A DNA stretch of 54,191 bases from Paraburkholderia solisilvae (GCF_902859875.1 NZ_CADIKF010000050.1:1-54191); one strand, 5' to 3'; shown: positions 8,340 to 17,400, counted from the stretch's first letter. A program made the numbers and translations. Notes: a model not told the origin generated them from the letters alone.

Positions 8340-9329
8340 ATGACCACGCAGACCCGCCCCCTTCGCAGTCGCCGCACCGAATGGTTCGCGGTGCGCCGCG
8401 AACTGTCGGCCCGAAGCCGCTGGACGCTCGGCATCGGCTCGTTCATGCTGCCGGTTCTCGTGTGGTGCGTGCTCAGCTATGTGCCGTTCGTCTGGCATCC
8501 GCAGATGCTGATCGACAGTCCCGGCAGCGTCGACTACTTCCAGCCGGGCATGCGCATCGACAAGGCGACCTTCAACGACGAACTCGCCACGGCGCGCGCG
8601 AAGCACGCGGCGCTGCCGACCGGCGTGCCGGCCAACCCGGTCTATCTGCCTGCGCCGCATGAAGTGCTGCGCGCGTTCTACACCGCGTTCACCACGCCGC
8701 CCGCTTCGCGCGACGGCCCATGGCTGCATGAGAGCCTGTGGCACAGCATCCAGGTGATCTTCTGGGGCTTCGTCATTTCATCGGCGCTCGGCGTGCCGCT
8801 GGGCATCGTATGCGGCACATACAGCGCGCTCGCACGGCTGCAGGAGCCGTTTATCGAGTTCTTCCGCTATCTGCCGGCGCCGGCGTTCGGCGCGCTGATG
8901 GTCGCGATACTCGGCATCTACGACGGACCGAAGATCGCGATCATCGTGATCGGCACGTTCTTTCAGCAGGTGCTGATCGTCGCGAATACGACGCGCAAGC
9001 TCGACTACGCGCTGTTCGAAGCCGCGATGACGCTCGGCACGAAAAAGCTGAAGCTGCTCACGCATGTGGTGGTGCCGGGCATTCTGCCGGACCTGTATCG
9101 CGATCAACGCATCCTGCTCGGCTGGGCATGGACTTATCTGATTGTCGCGGAACTGGTCGGCACGAGTTCGGGCATCACGTGGTACATCACGCAGCAGGCC
9201 CGCTACGAGCATTTCGACAACGTGTACGCGGCGATCATGATGATCGGCATCATCGGACTCGGCACCGACCTCGTGCTCGCGTTTATCGGCCGCAAGCTGT
9301 TTCCATGGGACCGTACGCTGAAGGCGTAG
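8340..9329 (+). CDS. ABC transporter permease, SsuC/TauC type (guanidine module)
   Basis: A 329-residue inner-membrane permease of the nitrate/taurine/sulfonate class. Residues 27-47 form the first membrane span, followed by a periplasmic loop and a five-span core with the E-A-A loop (E-A-A-M-T-L-G-T-K-K-L-K-L-L) near 222 that docks the ATPase. I chose the ATG at 8340 because AAGGAG sits 6 nt upstream. An in-frame ATG at 8241 overlapping the hydrolase stop would add 33 residues and cannot be excluded. It is co-transcribed with the guanidine enzymes and the ATPase, so it probably imports guanidine or a related compound. Substrate is inferred. Confidence 0.88.
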   Translation: MTTQTRPLRSRRTEWFAVRRELSARSRWTLGIGSFMLPVLVWCVLSYVPFVWHPQMLIDSPGSVDYFQPGMRIDKATFNDELATARAKHAALPTGVPANPVYLPAPHEVLRAFYTAFTTPPASRDGPWLHESLWHSIQVIFWGFVISSALGVPLGIVCGTYSALARLQEPFIEFFRYLPAPAFGALMVAILGIYDGPKIAIIVIGTFFQQVLIVANTTRKLDYALFEAAMTLGTKKLKLLTHVVVPGILPDLYRDQRILLGWAWTYLIVAELVGTSSGITWYITQQARYEHFDNVYAAIMMIGIIGLGTDLVLAFIGRKLFPWDRTLKA

Positions 9330-9391
9330 CCGCGCGCTGCGGCGCCGCTTCGCCCTCTATCCGCTCCTATGCTCATTCACAGGACTTCATC

Positions 9392-10312
9392 ATGTTGAAT
9401 CCGCAACCGGTTCCGTCGTATCTGCTGCAGTCCGACGCGGTGCGCGCGCGTTTCGACCGTCTGAAAGCGCGCAATGTGATTCTCGACGTGCGCGATCTCG
9501 GCAAGCGTTTCCCGACCGCGCACGGCGAACATGTCGCGCTCGACGGCGTCAGTTTCCAGACGCACCGGCGCGAGTTCGTCTGCGTGATCGGCCCGTCGGG
9601 TTGCGGCAAGTCGACGCTGATCCGCATCCTCGCCGGGCTCGAACGGCAAACCAGCGGCGACGTGCTGATCGACGGCAAGCCGGTCGACGGGCCGGGCGCC
9701 GAGCGCGGCATGGTGTTTCAGGGCTATACGCTGTTTCCGTGGCTCACGGTCAAGAAGAACGTGATGTTCGGCCTGAAAATGAACGGCCTCGGTCGCACCC
9801 AGGCCGAACGCGAGGCGCTGCAATGGCTCGACCTGGTCGGGCTGACGAAATTCGCGGACGTCTATCCGCATCAGTTGTCGGGCGGCATGAAGCAGCGCGT
9901 CGCGATCGCGCGCGCGCTCGCCAACCGGCCGCGCATCCTGCTGATGGACGAGCCGTTCGGCGCGCTCGATGCGCAAACGCGCGCGAAGATGCAGACGCAT
10001 CTGCTCGACATCTGGCGCAACATCGACGTGACGGTGCTGTTCATCACGCACGATCTGGACGAAGCGATTTTTCTCGCGGACCGCATCCTGGTGCTCAAAG
10101 CGAACCCCGGCGAAGTGCAGGAGCTGATCGAAGTGCCGGTGCCGCGTCCGCGCGATTATGCGCAGACAACCTCCGCGGAATTCATCGCGACCCGCGCGCG
10201 GCTCGAAGCGCTGATTCATCCGCCCGCGGCGACGGGCCAGACCGACGACGGGGACGACGGCGTGAAGCCGCATATGGTGCGGATGACCGACGTGTCGGAC
10301 AACGTGGAGTGA
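9392..10312 (+). CDS. ABC transporter ATPase, SsuB/TauB type (guanidine module)
   Basis: A 306-residue ATP-binding subunit with Walker A G-P-S-G-C-G-K-S-T near 67, Q-loop in V-F-Q-G-Y-T, signature L-S-G-G-M-K-Q-R near 162 and Walker B L-L-M-D-E-P-F-G-A-L-D near 184, then the switch H in I-T-H-D. It is closest in layout to nitrate/taurine ATPases. The ATG at 9392 follows CAGGA. A 25-residue N-terminal extension precedes the usual start, and a short C-terminal tail follows. Last gene of the operon; a GC-rich hairpin lies just downstream. It powers the permease encoded 62 nt upstream. Confidence 0.92.
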   Translation: MLNPQPVPSYLLQSDAVRARFDRLKARNVILDVRDLGKRFPTAHGEHVALDGVSFQTHRREFVCVIGPSGCGKSTLIRILAGLERQTSGDVLIDGKPVDGPGAERGMVFQGYTLFPWLTVKKNVMFGLKMNGLGRTQAEREALQWLDLVGLTKFADVYPHQLSGGMKQRVAIARALANRPRILLMDEPFGALDAQTRAKMQTHLLDIWRNIDVTVLFITHDLDEAIFLADRILVLKANPGEVQELIEVPVPRPRDYAQTTSAEFIATRARLEALIHPPAATGQTDDGDDGVKPHMVRMTDVSDNVE

Positions 10313-10317
10313 ACCTC

Positions 10318-10340
10318 CGGCCGGCGTGTACCGCCGGCCG
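10318..10340 (+). terminator. GC-rich hairpin after the guanidine operon
   Basis: CGGCCGGCG and CGCCGGCCG form a perfect 9-bp stem around a 5-nt loop, 6 nt after the ATPase stop. There is no T-run, so it may be a transcript-stabilising hairpin or a weak bidirectional terminator between convergent genes. Confidence 0.5.
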
Positions 10341-10365
10341 TGCGCGCCGCTTTCCGCGCAGTCGC

Positions 10366-10611
10366 TCAGTCTTCGAGCGGCACCTCGAAGCGCGTGCCGC
10401 AGCCGCGGCATTCGACCGGCATGAATTCGCCCTGCGGCGCACCCAGCACGAGCGGCTGCTCCTCGCCCGCGAGGAAGCAGACCGGACACGGAAACGCTTC
10501 ATGCGAGCGCAGCCGGTGCCAGCGGTCGACGTAGCGTTCGACGTCTTGCGGCGGCGTGCCGAGCGCCTCGAACTGGTCCAGCAGCACGTGAAACAGAGCA
10601 GGGTTCTGCAT
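10366..10611 (-). CDS. small zinc-ribbon hypothetical protein
   Basis: An 81-residue protein with two C-x-x-C pairs, C-P-V-C near 42 and C-R-G-C near 69, spaced like a zinc ribbon. The N-terminal half is probably helical (A-L-F-H-V-L-L-D-Q-F). The ATG has a strong GGAGGA ribosome site 6 nt upstream on the minus strand. It converges with the guanidine operon. I do not recognise the family and assign no function; possible roles include nucleic acid or protein binding. Confidence 0.75.
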   Translation of the reverse strand: MQNPALFHVLLDQFEALGTPPQDVERYVDRWHRLRSHEAFPCPVCFLAGEEQPLVLGAPQGEFMPVECRGCGTRFEVPLED

Positions 10612-10732
10612 CGATGTCCTCCGGTCCCTTGCTCTCTCATGATAGGCACGCGCGGCCCGTTGCGACCGCCGCTTTGACGCTCACTTTTCCCTGAACGAAG
10701 CGCCGGCCGGCCGGTGCGGCCGGATAATGCCC

Positions 10733-10753
10733 CGTTTTCAGAAGGTGAAAACG
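10733..10753. repeat. perfect 8-bp inverted repeat
   Basis: CGTTTTCA and TGAAAACG flank a 5-nt spacer (GAAGG). It lies about 120 bp upstream of the minus-strand zinc-ribbon gene and about 70 bp upstream of a candidate plus-strand transcript. It could be an operator. It lacks a following T-run, so it is not a convincing terminator. Confidence 0.4.
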
Positions 10754-10797
10754 CCGGGATGGTCGCGGCGTTGCAATTCGCATCGTCAGGAGTGCGC

Positions 10798-10830
10798 CTT
10801 AAGTTCCGGTTAAGAGTTCGCTCCTACATT
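10798..10830 (+). promoter_or_regulatory. TTAAG direct repeat (PmrA/QseB-like box) with possible -10
   Basis: Two TTAAG half-sites start at 10799 and 10810, an 11-bp period typical of OmpR-family response regulators; CTTAAGTTCCGGTTAAG is close to the PmrA/QseB pattern YTTAAK-N5-YTTAAK. A TACATT at 10825-10830 could be the -10. The nearest downstream feature is an orphan terminator at 11004. Confidence 0.35.
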
Positions 10831-10836
10831 GATACC

Positions 10837-11029
10837 GCCGCGCAAGTCGCGGGCCAGAACGCCCGCCCTTGGCGACCGCTTTCGTGAACTACCGGGGGGT
10901 GGTGAACGAAGACCATCGTCGGCGCCTCGTCGACTGCCGCAAGGCGAAGATGGCGGCGGTACCGGTGCTTTCCGGCTTGCAACGGGCCGGCGGCGACCTT
11001 CAGAACCCGGCTTTGCGCCGGGTTTTTTC
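10837..11029 (+). ncRNA. candidate small transcript ending at an orphan terminator
   Basis: A strong intrinsic terminator at 11004-11029 has no gene in front of it on the plus strand. A plausible regulated promoter about 190 nt upstream would give a GC-rich RNA of roughly 190 nt. Possible reading frames here run through the terminator and lack convincing ribosome sites. I cannot place it in a known RNA family; it does not show clear 6S or SRP RNA blocks. Ends are estimates. Confidence 0.3.
11004..11029 (+). terminator. intrinsic terminator with no assigned upstream gene
   Basis: AACCCGGC and GCCGGGTT form an 8-bp stem around a short loop, immediately followed by a T-run (TTTTTT at 11023-11028). 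It is a textbook Rho-independent terminator on the plus strand. Confidence 0.85.
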
Positions 11030-11097
11030 TTGTGCGCGCGCGGCGTGCTGGCCGGCGCTTTGCGCGGCAGTCATCGTGCGGCCCGTCGGCGCGGGCA

Positions 11098-11126
11098 TGG
11101 AAAACTGTATAAACATACAGTATAGT
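11098..11126 (+). promoter_or_regulatory. SOS (LexA)-controlled promoter upstream of uvrA
   Basis: CTGTATAAACATACAG at 11105-11120 is a near-perfect LexA box (consensus CTGT-N8-ACAG with an AT-rich centre). It sits exactly in the 17-nt spacer between TGGAAA (11098-11103) and TATAGT (11121-11126), so LexA would block the polymerase. The predicted start is near 11133. Confidence 0.85.
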
Positions 11127-11447
11127 ATCCGTCGGCTTCAGCTTTTCCCGATGCAAGTTCGGCGACAGGTAACGGGCCAAAGTCCGGGTGATTCGGGTTG
11201 AGTCGAAAAGGCAGCCATGTACGATCGCGGCCAACGCCGCCGCGCCGTGCGCGCCGGTTCTCCCGCACGTAAGCGTGCGCTGACGGTTCGCGCCGGCAGC
11301 CGGCTTCCGCGATCAGGCGTACATTCAGTGCTTCCTGCTTGCCGGCCGGACCGGTCGCGACTGCCGCCGCCAGCCTGATAAGGCTGAGCATCGGTACGAC
11401 CCTGACCACGCGCATTTCGCGCTCCACGCGTATTCACGCTCATTCAT
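11127..11447 (+). other. long leader between SOS promoter and uvrA
   Basis: About 315 nt separate the predicted transcription start from the uvrA TTG. The stretch holds a possible 53-codon, arginine-rich reading frame (11217-11378) preceded by AAAGG, for which I have no homology evidence. No terminator or known riboswitch is recognised. Confidence 0.35.
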
Positions 11448-14400
11448 TTGACGGATAGCAAATTGGCATCTCAAGGAACGATCCGCATCCGCGGAGCCCG
11501 CCAGCACAATCTGAAAAATATCGACCTCGACTTGCGCACCGGCGAAATGACCGTCGTCACCGGGCCGTCGGGGTCGGGTAAATCGAGCCTCGTATTCGAC
11601 ACGCTGTACGCGGAAGGTCAACGCCGCTATGTCGAAACTTTCAGCGCCTATGCGCGCCAGTTCCTCGACCGGATGGACCGGCCGCAGGTCGACCGCGTCG
11701 ACGGCGTGCCGCCCGCCATCGCCATCGACCAGACGAATCCGGTGCGCAGCTCGCGCTCGACGGTCGGCACGATGACCGAACTGAACGACCATCTGAAGCT
11801 GCTGTACGCGCGCGCCGCCGAACTGTTCGACCGCAAGACCGCACAGCCGGTGCGGCACGACACGCCGGAAACGATTTACGCGGACCTCGTCGCGCGCACC
11901 GAGGCGGGCGACCCGCGCGTCGTGGTCACGTTTCCGGTCGAGCTGCCGGAAAGCGCGAGCGATACGGAAGTCGAACAATGGCTGTCCGCGAGCGGCTACA
12001 CGCGGGTGCAGGCGCAGCGCGAGGTCGAGTCGCCGACCGGCCCGCGCAAGGTGCTCGACGTGGTGGCCGACCGGTTCCGGCTGCAACAGGCGGACAAGGC
12101 GCGCGTCGTCGAAGCGATCGAAGCGTCGCTCAAGCGCGGCGGCGGGCGCGTGAACGTCTACGTGCTGCCTGCCGCGGCAGACACGTCCGGCGGCGCGGCC
12201 GACGCGGCGTCACCGGCGCCGGCGCCGCAAATATGGCGTTTCTCGACCGGCCTGCACAACCCGGATAGCGATCTGCGCTATGCGGACCCGCAGCCGGCGC
12301 TGTTCTCGTTCAACTCCGCGTATGGCGCATGCGACACCTGCCGCGGCTTTGGCCGCGTGATCGGCGTCGACCTCGGTCTCGTCATTCCGGACGAACGCAA
12401 GACGCTGCGCGGCGGCGCAATCAAGCCGATGCAGACGCCCGCCTGGAAGGAGTGCCAGGACGATCTGATGCGCTATGCGGCGAAGGCCAATATTCGCCGC
12501 GACACGCGCTGGTCCGAACTGACCGACGACGAGCGCGACTGGGTGATCAACGGCTCGCCCGATTGGGACGGCGAGTGGCAAAAGCAGTGGTACGGCGTGA
12601 AGCGCTTCTTTGCGTATCTCGAATCGAAGGCGTACAAGATGCACATTCGCGTGCTGCTGTCGAAGTACCGCAGCTACACGCCGTGCGAGACCTGCGGCGG
12701 CGCGCGTCTGAAGCTCGAATCGCTGTTGTGGCGCCTCGGCACCAAGGCCAATGCGGATGCGGTGCTCGACCCCGCGCAACGGTTCTTGCCGCGCGGCGTC
12801 GACTGGGCGCGTGCGCAGCTCGAGGCGCTGCCCGGTCTGACCGTGCACGACCTGATGCTGTTGCCGATCGAACGCATTCGCCGCTTCTTCGACGACATCA
12901 CGCTGCCGAGCGCATTGCTCGATGACGCGCTCAAGCTGCTGCTCGCCGAAGTGCGCACGCGGCTGAAGTATCTGTGCGACGTCGGCCTCGGCTATCTGAC
13001 GCTCGACCGGCAAAGCCGCACGCTGTCGGGCGGCGAGGTGCAGCGGATCAATCTGACCACCGCGCTCGGCACGTCGCTGACCAAAACGCTGTTCGTGCTC
13101 GACGAGCCGAGCATCGGTCTGCATCCGCGCGACCTGAACCGCATCGTCGAAGCGATGCACCGCTTGCGCGACGCGGGCAATACGCTGGTGGTGGTCGAGC
13201 ACGATCCGTCGGTGATGCTCGCCGCGGATCGTCTGATCGACATGGGCCCGGGACCCGGCGAACGCGGCGGCACGATCATTTTCGACGGCGCGCCGCAGGC
13301 CATTCGCGCGGCCGGCACGCTGACCGGCGAGTATCTCGGCGGCCGCAAGCACGTCGCCGATGCCGCGCACTGGTCGCGCCGGCCGGTCGATGCGAGCACG
13401 CCGCGCATCGTGCTCGAAGGCGCGCGCGAGCACAATCTGCGCGACGTCAACGTCGAGATTCCGCTGCAGCGGCTCGTCTGCGTGACCGGCGTGTCCGGTT
13501 CCGGCAAATCGACACTCGTGCAGGACGTGCTGTATCCGGCGCTCGCGCGTCATCTCGGCAAGGCGACCGAAACGCCCGGCGTGCATCGCGGGTTGTCCGG
13601 CGCGGAACAGATCAGCGACGCGGTATTCGTCGATCAATCGCCGATCGGCAAGACCACGCGCTCGAATCCGGCCAGCTACGTCGGCGCGTTCGACGAAATC
13701 CGCAAGCTGTTCGCGAAAGCGCCGCTGGCGGCGCAGCGCGGTTACGGTGCGGGCGTGTTCAGCTTCAATTCCGGCGATGGCCGTTGCCCGACCTGCGGCG
13801 GCTCGGGCTTCGAGCATATCGAGATGCAGTTCCTGAGCGACGTCTATCTGCGCTGCCCGGACTGCGACGGACGGCGCTATCGTCCCGAGATTCTCGAAGT
13901 GAAAATCGCGCGCGGCGAGCGTGCGCTCAGTGTTGCGGATGTGCTCGATCTGACGGTCAACGAAGCGATCGAGTTCTTTGCCACCGATGCCGAAGTGCTG
14001 CGCGTGCTGCAGCCGATCGTCGACGTCGGTCTCGAATACGTGAAGCTCGGCCAGCCGGTGCCGACGCTGTCGGGCGGCGAAGCGCAGCGGCTCAAGCTCG
14101 CGGGCTTTCTTGCGGAGACCGCGCAGGCGAGCGGTGCGCGCAACAGGAAGGAAACCGGAGCCGCGCGTCTGTTCATGTTCGACGAACCGACTACGGGTCT
14201 GCATTTCGACGATATCGCGAAGCTGATGCAGGCATTCGGCAAGCTGCTCGCGGGCGGCCATTCGCTGATCGTGATCGAGCACAACCTCGATGTGATCCGC
14301 GCGGCCGACTGGCTGATCGATCTCGGTCCCGAAGGCGGCGACGGCGGCGGCCTCGTGTTGTGCGCCGGCACGCCGGAGGACGTGAAGCAATGCGCGGGGT

Positions 14401-17375
14401 CGCACACCGGCGTCGCGCTTGTGCAATACGACAATGCGATGGGCCGCGCGGTCGAGCCGGCCGAAGCGGCCTCCGAGGGCGTGCCGCTGCAGGCGACGCT
14501 CGCCGCCGCGCGCGCGCGGCGCGCCGTCGAAGGCGAGAACGTGGTGCGCATCGTCAACGCGCGCGAGCACAATTTGAAAGCGCTCGACGTCGATATTCCG
14601 CATGGCCGTTTCAATGTGATCACCGGCGTATCGGGTTCGGGCAAATCGACGCTTGCGTTCGATATTCTCTTCCACGAAGGGCAGCGCCGTTACCTCGAAT
14701 CGCTGAACGCATACGCGCGCTCGATCGTGCAGCCGGCCGGCCGTCCCGAAGTCGATGCGGTGTACGGCATTCCGCCGACCGTCGCGATCGAGCAGCGCCT
14801 GTCGCGCGGCGGCCGCAAGAGTACGGTCGCGACCACGTCCGAGGTCTGGCATTTCCTGCGCTTGCTATATGTGAAGCTCGGCTTGCAGCACTGCATTCAC
14901 GACGGCACGCCGGTCACGTCGCAAAGCATTGAGTCGATTGCCGCCCAGCTGTTGCGCGATCACAAGGGGCAGCATGTCGGCATGCTGGCGCCGCTGGTCG
15001 TGAACCGCAAGGGCGTCTATACCGATCTCGCGAAGTGGGCGAAGGCGCGCGGCAACACGCATCTGCGTGTGGACGGCGAATTCGTGCCGGTCGACCCGTG
15101 GCCGAAGCTCGATCGCTTCCGCGAGCATACGATCGAATTGCCGGTCGGCGATCTGATCGTGTCCGCGGATAACGAAGCGGAGTTGCGGCGTCTGCTCGAA
15201 CAGACGCTCGAGGCGGGCAAGGGCGTGATGCATCTGCTCGCGCCGCTCGACGGCTTGCAGCATGCGATGGGCAACGGCGGCACGTCGCGGGTCGGCGCGA
15301 TCAAGGTGCTGTCGGTGAAGCGCGCCTGCCCGGTGTGCGGCACCAGCTATCCGGAACTCGATCCGCGCATGTTCTCGTACAACAGCAAGCACGGCTGGTG
15401 CACCACCTGCGTCGGCACCGGCCTCGCGCTCACGCGCGAGCAGCGCGCCGCTTATGACGACACGGTGCTCGTCGACGACAACCGCGGCCGTGAGCAGACG
15501 CTGCCTTCGGATGAGCAGGAGCCCGAAGGCGTCGGCGACGAGCCGTGTCCGGATTGCCATGGCACGCGTTTGAACCCGACCGCGCGCGCGGTGACGTTCG
15601 GCGGCAAGCCGATTGTCGACGTCGCGCAATGGACGGTGTCCGATACGCGCCGCTGGATCGACGGGTTGCGTTTGAAAGGCCGCGAGGCCGATATCGCGCG
15701 CGATATCGTCAGCGAGATCGCGAGCCGCCTGCAGTTTCTCGAGGAAGTCGGACTCGGTTATCTGAGCCTCGATCGCGCGGCGCCGAGCCTGTCGGGCGGC
15801 GAAGCGCAGCGGATCCGTCTCGCGGCGCAACTCGGCAGCAATCTGCAGGGTGTCTGCTACGTGTTCGACGAGCCGACCATCGGCCTGCATCCGCGCGACA
15901 ACCAGATTCTGCTGAACGCGCTGCGCAAGCTCGGCGACAAGGGCAATACGCTCGTCGTCGTCGAGCATGACGAAGATACGATCCGGCGCGCGGATCACAT
16001 CATCGATATCGGGCCGGGCGCCGGCAAGCGCGGCGGCACGCTGGTCGCGCAGGGCGGCGTCGATGACCTGTCCGCGCGGCCCGATTCGCTGACCGGCCGC
16101 TTCCTCGCGAAGCCGATTCCGCATCCGCTGCAGGCGCGCCGTCCGGTCGTCGCGCCCGGCAAGCGCGCGGCCGCGGTGCCCGAGCAATGGCTGACCGTGT
16201 ACGGCGGCAAGCTGCACAATCTGCGCGATGTGACGGTCGGCATTCCGCTTGGGCGTCTCGTGGCGGTGACGGGCGTGAGCGGCTCCGGCAAGTCGACGCT
16301 CGCGCGCGACGTGCTGATGACCAATCTGCTCGACGCGGTTGGCCGCTCGGTGCTGTCGTCGCCGGCGACGCGGCGCGCGCGCAAAGCCGCGCAGTCCGAC
16401 GAGCCGCAGGCCAACCGGCGCACGAGCGTGCTCGCGCGCAGCGCACCGCGGCCCGCGTTGAGCGTTACGCATGCGTGGCAGGGCTGCGCATCGATTACCG
16501 GCTGGGAAGCGATCGACCGCGTGCTCGAAGTCGATCAGACGCCAATCGGCAAGACGCCGCGCTCATGCCCGGCGACGTATATCGGCGTGTGGGATGCGAT
16601 CCGGCGTCTGTTCGCCGATACGCTCGAGGCGCGCGCCCGCGGGTATACCGCCTCGCGCTTCTCGTTCAACACCGGCGACGGGCGCTGCCCCGCGTGCGAA
16701 GGGCAGGGCGTGCGCACGATCGGCATGAGCTTCCTGCCGGACGTGAAAGTGCCGTGCGATGTCTGTCACGGGCAGCGCTTCAATCCGGAGACGCTTGCCG
16801 TCACCTGGCGCGGCAAGAATATCGGCGACGTGCTGACGATGGAAATCGACGAAGCGGTTGAATTCTTTGCATCGTTGTCGAACATCGCGCATCCGTTGCA
16901 ACTGATGAAGGACGTCGGGCTCGGCTATCTGACGCTCGGCCAGCCGTCGCCGACGCTATCCGGTGGCGAAGCGCAGCGTATCAAGCTCGTCACCGAACTC
17001 TCGAAGGTGCGCGACGACATCACACGACGCGGGCAGAAGGCGCCGCATACGCTGTATGTGCTCGACGAGCCGACTGTCGGCTTGCATATGGCCGATGTCG
17101 CGAAGCTGATCCGCGTGCTGCATCGGCTCGCGGATGGCGGACACAGCGTGGTGGTAATCGAACACGACCTCGATGTGATCGCGGAAGCGGACTGGATTAT
17201 CGATCTCGGACCGGAAGGCGGCGTCGGTGGCGGCACGATCGTCGCGGCGACCGATCCGGAAGGGCTCGTCAAGGTGCGCGCAAGCCATACCGGACAGGCG
17301 TTGGCGCCGGTGCTCGCGCGCGGCGGCGCGGCGCTGCAGGAGGCGCTCGAAGCGGGGAAGGTCGGCGCGGCGTGA
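11448..17375 (+). CDS. uvrA: double-length excinuclease ABC subunit A (UvrA)
   Basis: At 1975 residues this is about twice the usual 940-residue UvrA and is a tandem fusion of two complete UvrA units (about 1-1000 and 1025-1975). Each half has two ATPase modules: Walker A near residues 39, 684, 1062 and 1610, and L-S-G-G-E signatures near 526, 874, 1447 and 1837. Zinc-finger C-x-x-C pairs occur in both halves, for example C-D-T-C and C-P-A-C-E-G-Q-G. UvrA recognises DNA lesions in nucleotide excision repair and loads UvrB. The frame is closed by a stop at 11403, so the start must be TTG at 11448 or a later codon such as TTG 11463; the ribosome site is weak. A LexA box lies 330 bp upstream. 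Intact throughout; not a frameshifted pair. Confidence 0.93.
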   Translation: MTDSKLASQGTIRIRGARQHNLKNIDLDLRTGEMTVVTGPSGSGKSSLVFDTLYAEGQRRYVETFSAYARQFLDRMDRPQVDRVDGVPPAIAIDQTNPVRSSRSTVGTMTELNDHLKLLYARAAELFDRKTAQPVRHDTPETIYADLVARTEAGDPRVVVTFPVELPESASDTEVEQWLSASGYTRVQAQREVESPTGPRKVLDVVADRFRLQQADKARVVEAIEASLKRGGGRVNVYVLPAAADTSGGAADAASPAPAPQIWRFSTGLHNPDSDLRYADPQPALFSFNSAYGACDTCRGFGRVIGVDLGLVIPDERKTLRGGAIKPMQTPAWKECQDDLMRYAAKANIRRDTRWSELTDDERDWVINGSPDWDGEWQKQWYGVKRFFAYLESKAYKMHIRVLLSKYRSYTPCETCGGARLKLESLLWRLGTKANADAVLDPAQRFLPRGVDWARAQLEALPGLTVHDLMLLPIERIRRFFDDITLPSALLDDALKLLLAEVRTRLKYLCDVGLGYLTLDRQSRTLSGGEVQRINLTTALGTSLTKTLFVLDEPSIGLHPRDLNRIVEAMHRLRDAGNTLVVVEHDPSVMLAADRLIDMGPGPGERGGTIIFDGAPQAIRAAGTLTGEYLGGRKHVADAAHWSRRPVDASTPRIVLEGAREHNLRDVNVEIPLQRLVCVTGVSGSGKSTLVQDVLYPALARHLGKATETPGVHRGLSGAEQISDAVFVDQSPIGKTTRSNPASYVGAFDEIRKLFAKAPLAAQRGYGAGVFSFNSGDGRCPTCGGSGFEHIEMQFLSDVYLRCPDCDGRRYRPEILEVKIARGERALSVADVLDLTVNEAIEFFATDAEVLRVLQPIVDVGLEYVKLGQPVPTLSGGEAQRLKLAGFLAETAQASGARNRKETGAARLFMFDEPTTGLHFDDIAKLMQAFGKLLAGGHSLIVIEHNLDVIRAADWLIDLGPEGGDGGGLVLCAGTPEDVKQCAGSHTGVALVQYDNAMGRAVEPAEAASEGVPLQATLAAARARRAVEGENVVRIVNAREHNLKALDVDIPHGRFNVITGVSGSGKSTLAFDILFHEGQRRYLESLNAYARSIVQPAGRPEVDAVYGIPPTVAIEQRLSRGGRKSTVATTSEVWHFLRLLYVKLGLQHCIHDGTPVTSQSIESIAAQLLRDHKGQHVGMLAPLVVNRKGVYTDLAKWAKARGNTHLRVDGEFVPVDPWPKLDRFREHTIELPVGDLIVSADNEAELRRLLEQTLEAGKGVMHLLAPLDGLQHAMGNGGTSRVGAIKVLSVKRACPVCGTSYPELDPRMFSYNSKHGWCTTCVGTGLALTREQRAAYDDTVLVDDNRGREQTLPSDEQEPEGVGDEPCPDCHGTRLNPTARAVTFGGKPIVDVAQWTVSDTRRWIDGLRLKGREADIARDIVSEIASRLQFLEEVGLGYLSLDRAAPSLSGGEAQRIRLAAQLGSNLQGVCYVFDEPTIGLHPRDNQILLNALRKLGDKGNTLVVVEHDEDTIRRADHIIDIGPGAGKRGGTLVAQGGVDDLSARPDSLTGRFLAKPIPHPLQARRPVVAPGKRAAAVPEQWLTVYGGKLHNLRDVTVGIPLGRLVAVTGVSGSGKSTLARDVLMTNLLDAVGRSVLSSPATRRARKAAQSDEPQANRRTSVLARSAPRPALSVTHAWQGCASITGWEAIDRVLEVDQTPIGKTPRSCPATYIGVWDAIRRLFADTLEARARGYTASRFSFNTGDGRCPACEGQGVRTIGMSFLPDVKVPCDVCHGQRFNPETLAVTWRGKNIGDVLTMEIDEAVEFFASLSNIAHPLQLMKDVGLGYLTLGQPSPTLSGGEAQRIKLVTELSKVRDDITRRGQKAPHTLYVLDEPTVGLHMADVAKLIRVLHRLADGGHSVVVIEHDLDVIAEADWIIDLGPEGGVGGGTIVAATDPEGLVKVRASHTGQALAPVLARGGAALQEALEAGKVGAA

Positions 17376-17400
17376 GGGGTTTTCGCTAGCGCGCGGAGGT

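Noticed and set aside
10837..11029. 6S RNA or signal recognition particle RNA
   Set aside because: I could not find the conserved bulge or loop blocks of either; kept only as an unassigned candidate transcript.
12210..14852. Long open frame (about 880 codons) on the minus strand within uvrA
   Set aside because: It lies antisense to a clear UvrA domain and is rich in Arg/Ala/His as expected for the mirror frame of GC-rich codons; no recognisable protein.
16000..16450. Possible frameshift or junction in the second half of uvrA
   Set aside because: The frame is continuous and the Walker A motif near residue 1610 is intact.
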